A DNA stretch of 12,916 nt from Acidobacteriota bacterium (GTDB taxonomy: Bacteria > Acidobacteriota > Terriglobia > Acidiferrales > UBA7541), in the NCBI GenBank assembly GCA_003224075.1, contig QHYF01000053.1:1-12916 (forward strand), written 5' to 3'. How positions within the stretch are numbered: the first letter of the stretch is position 1; each line of letters starts with the position of its first letter. Made by a program: the position numbers and the translations under genes. Under the pieces are notes generated by a model. The model searched no databases, was not told the DNA's origin, and saw only the letters and a list, made by a program, of their open reading frames with translations. Positions 7,484 to 12,916 of the stretch are shown here, piece after piece.

Positions 7484-7511
7484 TTGACTGCGCGGGTTCT
7501 CGTCTTATAAT
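7484..7511 (+). promoter_or_regulatory. Sigma70-type promoter overlapping the GT2 start codon
   Basis: TTGACT (7484-7489), a 16-bp spacer and a perfect TATAAT (7506-7511) form one of the best housekeeping-promoter matches in the window. The -10 box overlaps the annotated ATG of the GT2 gene (7510), so transcription from it would begin near 7518, inside the open frame. Either the synthase starts further downstream or this match is not used. Confidence 0.5.
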
Positions 7512-9210
7512 GAATCTTTCACAAATCCCAGCGCGAAACATCGCGCGCAAGCATTTGGACCAAATCATCACTGTGCACACCACGCTTCTACTTTCGGTTT
7601 GTCTCGCGGTGCAAAACCCGCTGAGTCATTACTTGCACAGGCTCCGCGATCAGACTTTCGCCGGCATTTATCACGCCAACGCCTTCGACCTCGCGATGAT
7701 GATTCCCTATTTCATCGTCCTGCTCGTTCTCGCGGTTTATGGCCTGCATCGCTACTGGCTGGTGTACGACTATTTTATCTATTCGAAAAATATTCCGCCG
7801 ACTCCACCTCCGGTCGCCAATTGGCCCCGCGTCACCATCCAGTTGCCCATTTTCAATGAGCGTTACGTGATCGAGCGGCTCGTCGAAGCTGTTTCACGTT
7901 TCGACTACCCACCCGAAGTCCTCGACGTGCAGGTTCTCGACGACTCCACAGATGAAACACAGCAGGTGGCGCGCGCTTGCGTCGAGCGCCACGCCGCGCA
8001 GGGCATGCCCATCGTTTACATCCATCGCACCAATCGCGAGGGCTTCAAAGCCGGCGCCCTGGAAAACGGTCTGAAGACCGCCAAGGGCGAGTTCGTCGCC
8101 ATTTTCGATGCCGACTTTCTGCCAGAGCCCGATTTTCTCCGCCGCACCATTCCTTATTTCATGAATCCCGACGGCGGCGAAAAAATCGGCATGGTGCAGG
8201 CGCGCTGGACCTATCTCAACAGCGACTACTCGCTGCTCACCAACGTCGAAACCATATTGCTTGATGGCCACTTCGTCGTGGAGCACGGCGCGCGCTCCCG
8301 CCGCGGCACTTTCTTCAACTTCAACGGCACTGCCGGCGTGTGGCGCCGCCAAGCCATTGAGGATGCCGGAGGCTGGGAACACGACACGCTTACTGAGGAC
8401 ACGGATCTTTCCTATCGCTCGCAGCTCAAAGGCTGGAAATTCCTGTATCTCCCGCAAGTCGAATGCGCCTCCGAGCTTCCCGTAGACATGAACAGCTTCA
8501 AAGCGCAGCAAGCGCGCTGGGCCAAGGGGCTCATGCAGACGGCAAAAAAAATCCTTCCCAGGATTTTCAGGTCCGACGCTCCGTGGCACGTCAAAGCCGA
8601 AGCCTTTTTCCATCTCACCGCGAATATCAGCTACCCGCTCATGGTCCTGCTTTCCACGATGCTTCTGCCGGTCATGATCGTGCGGTTCCAACAGGGCTGG
8701 TTCCAGATGCTGCTCATCGACTTGCCGCTTTTTCTCGCTTCCACGTGCTCGATTTCGAGCTTCTATCTCGTCGCGCAAAAGGAGCTTCGGCCCAAAACCT
8801 GGTGGCGTACTTTCCTATATTTGCCGTTTGTCATGGCCACGGGCATCGGCATTTCCGTCCGCAACGCACAAGCCGTGATTGAAGCCCTTCTCGGGAAGAA
8901 AAGCGAGTTCGCGCGCACGCCAAAATTCCGCATCGAAGGCAAGAAAGATACTTTCGTCAAGAAATCGTACAAGAACAAAGCTGGCTGGATGCCTTACGCG
9001 GAAGTGCTGTTGGGCCTTTATTTCTCACTGACGGTCGTCTACGCCATCATCAACGAGAATTACGCTACCGTCCCGTTCCTGCTCCTCTTCGTCTGGGGCT
9101 ACCTTTACACCGGTTCGATGTCCCTGGGGCAAACCTACTTTGCGCATCTGCGCTTCGGCGTCAACGCCCCTGAAATGCGCCCCGCCGCCTCCGGCGCTCC
9201 CGGCTTTTAG
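7510..9210 (+). CDS. Membrane-bound family 2 glycosyltransferase, CslA/BcsA-like processive polysaccharide synthase
   Basis: The 566-residue product (from the ATG at 7510) is a processive GT2 enzyme of the inner membrane that should polymerise a beta-linked glycan from a nucleotide sugar. The order is: a membrane helix at about 63-80, then the cytosolic catalytic domain with VTIQLPIFNE, the DD of VLDDSTDET (144-145), DAD (200-202), TED (295-297) and QxxRW (Q333, R336, W337). About four or five membrane segments follow (roughly 368-450 and 495-545) around NAQAVIEALLGKKSEFARTPKF. There is no PilZ domain, so c-di-GMP control as in BcsA is not indicated. The pattern is closest to CslA-type mannan/glucomannan synthases, but the sugar cannot be read from sequence. 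Start sites at GTG 7573 or ATG 7696 are also possible. No partner export or modification genes are nearby. Confidence 0.9.
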   Translation: MNLSQIPARNIARKHLDQIITVHTTLLLSVCLAVQNPLSHYLHRLRDQTFAGIYHANAFDLAMMIPYFIVLLVLAVYGLHRYWLVYDYFIYSKNIPPTPPPVANWPRVTIQLPIFNERYVIERLVEAVSRFDYPPEVLDVQVLDDSTDETQQVARACVERHAAQGMPIVYIHRTNREGFKAGALENGLKTAKGEFVAIFDADFLPEPDFLRRTIPYFMNPDGGEKIGMVQARWTYLNSDYSLLTNVETILLDGHFVVEHGARSRRGTFFNFNGTAGVWRRQAIEDAGGWEHDTLTEDTDLSYRSQLKGWKFLYLPQVECASELPVDMNSFKAQQARWAKGLMQTAKKILPRIFRSDAPWHVKAEAFFHLTANISYPLMVLLSTMLLPVMIVRFQQGWFQMLLIDLPLFLASTCSISSFYLVAQKELRPKTWWRTFLYLPFVMATGIGISVRNAQAVIEALLGKKSEFARTPKFRIEGKKDTFVKKSYKNKAGWMPYAEVLLGLYFSLTVVYAIINENYATVPFLLLFVWGYLYTGSMSLGQTYFAHLRFGVNAPEMRPAASGAPGF

Positions 9211-9320
9211 CTCTTCTTCATTTCTCGACGCTTTAGGGGTGGGAGCCGCTTGTCCTCGACACTGTTCATGTAAAGAAAAGAATTAAGCTATCTGCTCATG
9301 CCTTCGCTGGCGACGGCGCT

Positions 9321-9368
9321 GAAAAGCAAAAGCCCCGGGAATCCGGCTGGGCCGCGATTCCCGGAGCT
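9321..9368 (-). terminator. Intrinsic terminator of the minus-strand secreted-protein gene
   Basis: CCGGGAATC (9335-9343) pairs perfectly with GATTCCCGG (9356-9364). Past one mismatch, AGC (9331-9333) pairs with GCT (9366-9368), and CGGC/GCCG extends the stem inward. Read on the minus strand, the hairpin is followed by TTTTGCTTTTC (the plus-strand A-tract at 9321-9331), the classic layout. It lies 26 bp after the stop of the 9394-9786 gene. On the plus strand no T-run follows, so it does not serve the GT2 gene. Confidence 0.8.
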
Positions 9369-9393
9369 GCGTGTCACGTCGTTCTGAAACTCT

Positions 9394-9786
9394 TCAATTC
9401 GCCATCGCGCCCGTGGGGAAAGCGCTCGGCGTGCTTTCTCTCCACGTCCGCCTGTTTCCGCGGACTGCGTCCGTCATTCCGAGCAGCACGATCGAGCCAA
9501 TGCCGAGCATCAAAACCACGATCGTCTTCGCATCCAACGATGTCAGTTGCGCGGCGTCCACTTCCTGTGCCGCCAAGGGAGTGGGTGAATCCGCTTTAGC
9601 GGCATTCGCCGCTTTCAGACTCGGCGCTGCCTTCACCACCGCCTGATCTAGTCGAGGAGCGTCAGACGCGCCTTCGAAGAAGGTAGGGTCCACTTCCTGC
9701 TGCGCGCGAACGGGACTTGCCAACAGCAGTCCGGCTCCCAAACTCACCAGCATCATCTGCGCCCGGATCATTTTCTGGAATTTCAT
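9394..9786 (-). CDS. Small secreted/membrane-anchored protein of unknown function, sigma54-controlled
   Basis: I do not recognise a named family. The 130-residue product has a signal peptide (positive start MKFQKMIRAQ, hydrophobic core, likely cleavage after ASPVRA near 28). An Ala-, Asp- and Pro-containing linker (about 29-85) follows, then one membrane helix (about 88-105, TIVVLMLGIGSIVLLGM) and a short tail with NRR. This suggests a type I topology with the linker outside and the basic tail inside. There are no cysteines. The ribosome site GGAGGTG sits four bases before the ATG. A near-perfect sigma54 promoter lies about 40 bp upstream of the start by predicted transcription start, and an intrinsic terminator lies just downstream, so this is a tidy monocistronic unit. 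It is divergent from the FHA-GAF-sigma54 activator, its probable regulator. A role in the envelope is inference from topology alone. Confidence 0.8.
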   Translation of the reverse strand: MKFQKMIRAQMMLVSLGAGLLLASPVRAQQEVDPTFFEGASDAPRLDQAVVKAAPSLKAANAAKADSPTPLAAQEVDAAQLTSLDAKTIVVLMLGIGSIVLLGMTDAVRGNRRTWRESTPSAFPTGAMAN

Positions 9787-9836
9787 GGACCACCTCCATT
9801 TTTGGTTTCACAAGTTGCCGCGATGTTTGAGAAGAG

Positions 9837-9852
9837 TGCAACCCGTGTGCCA
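9837..9852 (-). promoter_or_regulatory. Sigma54 (-24/-12) promoter of the small secreted protein
   Basis: Read on the minus strand this is TGGCACACGGGTTGCA, matching the TGGCAC-N5-TTGCA consensus at every defined base with the required ten bases between GG and GC. Predicted transcription start is near 9826, leaving a leader of about 40 nt with a strong ribosome site. Activation would need an enhancer-binding protein, and one is encoded next door. Confidence 0.85.
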
Positions 9853-10004
9853 GATGCGTGTCTGCTGGGGCTGATTTATCCGACTAGCGGCGAACTTGTT
9901 GGTTTGAAAAGAGATGGGGTCAGTTTCGTGCGGAAAACCGCAGCGGTAGACTCTGGGCAAAGGAATGAGTAGCTATCTGACTGGGTGGTTGGACGGTCTG
10001 TGCT

Positions 10005-10018
10005 GCAAACTAGTTTGC
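10005..10018. promoter_or_regulatory. Perfect 14-bp palindrome in the divergent intergenic region
   Basis: GCAAACTAGTTTGC is self-complementary over all 14 bases; with one mismatch the symmetry extends to 20 bp. It lies in the roughly 440-bp gene-free stretch between the sigma54 promoter and the activator gene. That stretch holds this palindrome and the GGATAG cluster but no credible gene. It could bind a dimeric regulator; nothing identifies which. Confidence 0.35.
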
Positions 10019-10151
10019 TGCTGGACTTCTGCGCGACCCGCCCGCATTTTCGCCACGAAATCCGGTAAGTGCTTGAAAAGAAAGCGGAAATGGCCGATCC
10101 CCGAATATGTTGGGAGTCCAGAGGAACAGCTGAACCTGATACGAACCAATT

Positions 10152-10195
10152 GGATAGTCGCACTATCCTTTCGGATAGAGTTCTCGTCGGATAAA
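10152..10195. promoter_or_regulatory. Probable enhancer (activator-binding) cluster, left
   Basis: GGATAGT-CGC-ACTATCC (10152-10168) is a perfect dyad with 7-bp arms and a 3-bp centre. Two more direct half-sites follow: GGATAG at 10173-10178 and GGATAA at 10189-10194, about 21 and 16 bp on. The dyad is about 300 bp upstream of the minus-strand sigma54 promoter and about 130 bp before the activator start, so it may serve both activation of the secreted protein and autoregulation. The same dyad design recurs on the far side of the activator gene. Confidence 0.65.
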
Positions 10196-10293
10196 GTCCT
10201 TGCGATGGCAAGCATCCGGCGTTGGCGCTAGAATACTGCCTTCCCATCAGGCCGGTATGTCGACGGAGAAGACTTGTAGCAAGAAGTCGAGCC

Positions 10294-12210
10294 GTGCAGC
10301 CCAAACTTGCAGCATTGAGCGGACCGCTGAGGAAGTCGGAGTTCCAGGTGGGCGGAATTCTGTCGATCGGCCGGAATTCTTCCAATTCGATCTGCATCGA
10401 AGATGCATCCGTCTCGCCGAGCCACTGCCGCATCGACTACAACAATGAGCGCTTCTTCATAACCGACTTGGACAGCGGTTCCGGCACTTTCGTCAACGGC
10501 ATCCCCGTAAAAGAGCGCGTGCTCGCAAGCGGTGATCAGATCGCGGTGGGAAACTCTTTGTTCCTTTTCCAACTGGAAGACTCTCCTGCTTCGGCGAGCA
10601 GCCCCGTCGAGCTGGATGAAAACCCTCTCGCGGGCGGGCAGATGCAACAGCTTCGCCCCGACGAGCTCCTCTACTTACATCCGGAGTCGCTGGTGGCCTT
10701 GCCTCAACCGGCGCGCCTGGCCCGCGCCCTGGGTACGCTCCTGAAAATCAGCACTGCGATCGGTTCGATCCGCGACGTGGAATCTTTGCAGTGGCAATTG
10801 CTCGGCATGATTTTCGACGTGATTCCCGCCGAGCGAGGCGCGATTCTGCTTGTCGACGGCAACGCCGAGGAGATTTCCTCTCCGGTCGCGTGGGACCGCG
10901 TGGCCGGCCCGGATCATCCGGTCCACGTCAACCGCGGACTCACGCGCCGCGCCATCGAGGAAAGCATTTCCATCCTTGAAAATCAAAGCCCTGAACTGGC
11001 TTCAGCCGAATCCCGCGAAACGGCGCAGCGCAAGGCCGCGCACTCGCTACTGTGCGTACCGCTGATTGCTGCGGGTCAGGTCCTCGGCGTGATCTACCTG
11101 GACTCCTGCAATTCGGCCACGGTTTTCACGAAGGACGATCTTCAGCTCCTCGCCGCCATCGCCGGCTTGGCCGCCATCGCAATCGAAAACGCCCGCCAGT
11201 TCGAGCGTCTGGACATTGAGAACCGGCAGCTCCGCGCGGAAGTCAGCCTGCAGCACGATATGATCGGGCGCAGCCCGCGCATGCGCGCGGTCTACCAGTT
11301 CATCGAGCGCGTCGCACCCAGCGATTCCACGGTACTGATTCAAGGCGAAAGCGGCACCGGCAAGGAACTCGCCGCGCGCGCCATCCATAAGAATAGTCCG
11401 CGTAAGGACCAGCCTTTCGTGGCGCTGAATTGTGCCGCCCTCACGGAAACGCTTCTCGAAAGCGAGCTCTTTGGCCACGAAAAGGGCGCTTTCACCAGCG
11501 CCATTTGCCAGAAGAAAGGTCTTCTGGAAGTCGCCGAGGGCGGGAGTGTTTTTCTTGACGAGGTGGGCGAGCTGCCTCTCACGCTCCAGGCGAAATTGCT
11601 GCGCGTCCTCCAGGAACGCGAATTTGTGCGCGTCGGCGGAACCCGCTCCATCAAGTTGAACGTGCGCTTCCTCGCCGCCACCAATAAGGACTTGCAGAAA
11701 GCAGTACGCGAGGAAAAGTTCCGCGCGGACTTATTCCATCGGCTCAATGTCATCTCGCTCACCTTGCCCGCTCTCCGGGAGCATCCGGAAGATATCCCGC
11801 TTCTGGCGGAACATTTTGCCGCACGCTACGCGCAAAAATGCAATCGCAACGTCAGAGGGATTGCACCGGAAGCGCGTTCTTGCTTGATGCAATACGACTG
11901 GCCCGGCAATATCCGCGAATTGGAAAACGCCATGGAGCGCGCGGTGGTCATCGGCACCGCCGAATTCATTCTCCCGGAGGACCTGCCTGAAACCCTCCTG
12001 GACGCGGCGCCTTTGTCCTCATCTGCTGCGGCGAAATATCACGAAGCCTTGCGCAACCTGAAAAAACAGCTGATCGTGAGCGCCTTCGAACAGTCCGGAG
12101 GAAGCTTCACCGAAGCTGCCAAACTCCTGGGCTTGCATGCGAACTACTTGCACCGGCTCATACGCAACCTGGATTTGCGAGTGGCGCTGAAGAAAAACGC
12201 GAAGGCGTAG
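10294..12210 (+). CDS. FHA-GAF-AAA+-Fis sigma54-dependent transcriptional activator
   Basis: This cytosolic enhancer-binding protein remodels RNA polymerase-sigma54 using ATP. With a GTG start at 10294 it has 638 residues. The order is: an FHA phosphothreonine-binding domain (about 1-96: SIGR, SPSHCRI, GSGTFVNG); a GAF sensor (about 145-303); an AAA+ domain (about 322-560) with Walker A GESGTGKE (351-358), sigma54-contact loop GAFTSA (398-403), Walker B VFLDE (419-423), an arginine-finger region FRADLFHRL and WPGNIRELEN; and a C-terminal Fis-type helix-turn-helix (about 602-628). The frame is open to a TTG at 10222, but only the GTG gives the usual opening MQPKLAALSGPL. The loop normally reads GAFTGA. 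Input is likely phosphorylation of a partner plus a small ligand or redox signal. A weak -10 (TAGAAT, 10229-10234) lies upstream. Its targets are probably the two flanking secreted-protein genes. Confidence 0.93.
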   Translation: MQPKLAALSGPLRKSEFQVGGILSIGRNSSNSICIEDASVSPSHCRIDYNNERFFITDLDSGSGTFVNGIPVKERVLASGDQIAVGNSLFLFQLEDSPASASSPVELDENPLAGGQMQQLRPDELLYLHPESLVALPQPARLARALGTLLKISTAIGSIRDVESLQWQLLGMIFDVIPAERGAILLVDGNAEEISSPVAWDRVAGPDHPVHVNRGLTRRAIEESISILENQSPELASAESRETAQRKAAHSLLCVPLIAAGQVLGVIYLDSCNSATVFTKDDLQLLAAIAGLAAIAIENARQFERLDIENRQLRAEVSLQHDMIGRSPRMRAVYQFIERVAPSDSTVLIQGESGTGKELAARAIHKNSPRKDQPFVALNCAALTETLLESELFGHEKGAFTSAICQKKGLLEVAEGGSVFLDEVGELPLTLQAKLLRVLQEREFVRVGGTRSIKLNVRFLAATNKDLQKAVREEKFRADLFHRLNVISLTLPALREHPEDIPLLAEHFAARYAQKCNRNVRGIAPEARSCLMQYDWPGNIRELENAMERAVVIGTAEFILPEDLPETLLDAAPLSSSAAAKYHEALRNLKKQLIVSAFEQSGGSFTEAAKLLGLHANYLHRLIRNLDLRVALKKNAKA

Positions 12211-12240
12211 CGAGGATCGTTCCCCCTAATTTCGTGAAAC

Positions 12241-12279
12241 ACTATCCAAACCGATAGCCCGGCTATCCGTCCGAATAGC
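12241..12279. promoter_or_regulatory. Probable enhancer (activator-binding) cluster, right
   Basis: CGATAGC-CCG-GCTATCC (12252-12268) has the same 7-3-7 layout as the left dyad, with GATAGC and GCTATC exactly paired. Half-sites flank it: ACTATCC at 12241-12247 and GAATAGC at 12273-12279, each about 20 bp away, or two helical turns. The cluster starts 31 bp after the activator stop and lies about 140 bp before the candidate sigma54 promoter at 12399, a normal enhancer distance. Confidence 0.65.
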
Positions 12280-12398
12280 ATTCTCTCGCTTGTTGAAAAG
12301 TCAGATGCTCGCTCGGTCCGTCCAAATTCAACGCTATCTTCCCCTCCTTCAAACGCTTCCATCGGCAAACGCGAATCGTAAGCGCATCGCCGCCCTCG

Positions 12399-12414
12399 CG
12401 GCCCATCAAATGCT
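12399..12414 (+). promoter_or_regulatory. Candidate sigma54 promoter of the right-hand secreted protein
   Basis: CGGCCCATCAAATGCT keeps the invariant GG and GC with exactly ten bases between and matches most of TGGCAC-N5-TTGCW, with three mismatches. Transcription would start near 12425, about 65 nt before the ATG at 12490. It is much weaker than the left promoter, and the support comes mainly from its position downstream of the dyad cluster. Confidence 0.4.
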
Positions 12415-12489
12415 CTCCTAATCGTGTGTCTTCCAGGGGCAGAGCGTAAAGGATCAAACGGAAATCTGGTTTTGGAAAGAATTTTGACC

Positions 12490-12916
12490 ATGAAAACAAA
12501 TCGTACCCGTATCTTGGTTATTGTTGCTCTTGGATTGCTGGCCGCCTCAGCTTGGGTAGGTCCGGCAGCTGCCCAGAGCGGCGCCGCCTGCACCGGCAGC
12601 TTCACGCTGCCGGACGAAGTTCGCTGGCAGGGCAGAGTCATGCCAGCCGGTGACTATACTTTCGTCTTGAAATCGGCCGCACTGCCTGCCCAGATCGAAT
12701 TGCGAGGACGCAATGGCGTCGTGGTCCTTATGACGTCCGGCCTTTCTATACGCGATAAAAACCAGCAGAGCTTGATCATTGAACGGCGCTCTGGCACGAG
12801 CTACGTTCGGGAGCTGTACTTGGCCCCTATCGGCGTGCACTTCCACTATCTGGTACCCAAGAGGCCGAAAGAGGAACTCCTCGCCAAGGGTCCCCCAAGA
12901 ACTGAACGCATCCAGG
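12490..12916 (+). CDS. Small secreted protein of unknown function, 3' end cut by window
   Basis: The visible 142 residues begin with a signal peptide (MKTNRTR, hydrophobic core, likely cleavage after GPAAA near 28). A beta-rich domain follows with GSFTLPDEVRWQGRVMPAGDYTFVL (36-60), an IELRGRNGVVVLM strand and LIIERRSGTSYVRELYLAPIGVHFHYLVP. The LP-x-E-V-x-W ... P-A-G-D-Y-T-F pattern recurs, from memory, in many small exported acidobacterial proteins with no assigned function. A single cysteine (C34) sits near the mature N-terminus, but not in a lipobox. The frame is open to the window edge. A GGAAAG ribosome site precedes the ATG. The upstream 279 bp hold the dyad cluster and candidate sigma54 promoter, linking it to the neighbouring activator. 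Confidence 0.82.
   Translation, partial: MKTNRTRILVIVALGLLAASAWVGPAAAQSGAACTGSFTLPDEVRWQGRVMPAGDYTFVLKSAALPAQIELRGRNGVVVLMTSGLSIRDKNQQSLIIERRSGTSYVRELYLAPIGVHFHYLVPKRPKEELLAKGPPRTERIQ

Noticed and set aside
10189..10220. Possible sigma54 promoters for the activator itself (GG at 10189 and at 10207)
   Set aside because: The first has eleven instead of ten bases between GG and GC; the second has the spacing but a poor -12 box.
9965..10231. An 88-codon plus-strand open frame in the intergenic region
   Set aside because: No ribosome site, no recognisable domain, and it runs through the GGATAG cluster.
10222..10293. N-terminal extension of the activator from a TTG at 10222
   Set aside because: The extra 24 residues are Arg-rich and unlike FHA openings; GTG at 10294 gives a normal start.
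9876..10433. A 185-codon open frame on the minus strand across the divergent intergenic region
   Set aside because: It overlaps the FHA-coding sequence in antisense, has no family resemblance and covers the dyads and palindrome; composition is not protein-like.

Overview
The window is about 60% GC by eye, with dense gene packing. It most resembles a chromosomal segment of a soil or environmental Acidobacteriota. That placement is inferred from three things: a futalosine-type menaquinone cluster built with UbiX and UbiA relatives, an FHA-GAF-sigma54 activator next to small secreted proteins of a kind I associate with that phylum, and a CslA-like GT2 synthase. No rRNA, tRNA, CRISPR array, transposase or phage gene is visible.

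Layout. Positions 1-631 (minus) hold the N-terminal 210 residues of LarB, cut by the window edge. Divergent from it lies ubiX - mqnP - mqnE (732-3535), a menaquinone (futalosine route) gene set whose first gap carries a small CACAGAG-type repeat. A short hicB-like antitoxin gene (3569-3751) follows, with no hicA, and its stop codon directly abuts a 110-bp element bounded by perfect 13-bp inverted repeats. Next come a DUF2071/YqjF-like gene (minus, 3873-4619), a divergent OsmC peroxiredoxin (4735-5160), a potassium-channel-like membrane protein with an atypical filter (5199-6356), a zinc-free quinone oxidoreductase (6478-7440) and a membrane GT2 polysaccharide synthase (7510-9210).

The right third looks like a self-contained sigma54 circuit. 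At its centre is an FHA-GAF-AAA+-Fis activator (10294-12210). To its left, divergently transcribed, is a small secreted or membrane-anchored protein (9394-9786) with a textbook -24/-12 promoter (TGGCACACGGGTTGCA on the minus strand), a good Shine-Dalgarno and a strong intrinsic terminator. To its right is a second secreted protein gene (12490 to window end) with a weaker sigma54-like promoter. The intergenic regions on both sides carry 17-bp dyads of the same design (GGATAGT-N3-ACTATCC and CGATAGC-N3-GCTATCC) with extra half-sites, at enhancer-like distances from the promoters. The natural reading is that the activator binds these sites and drives both envelope proteins. Its sigma54-contact loop reads GAFTSA instead of GAFTGA. 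This local regulon, with two secreted proteins of unknown function, is the part most likely to be undescribed.
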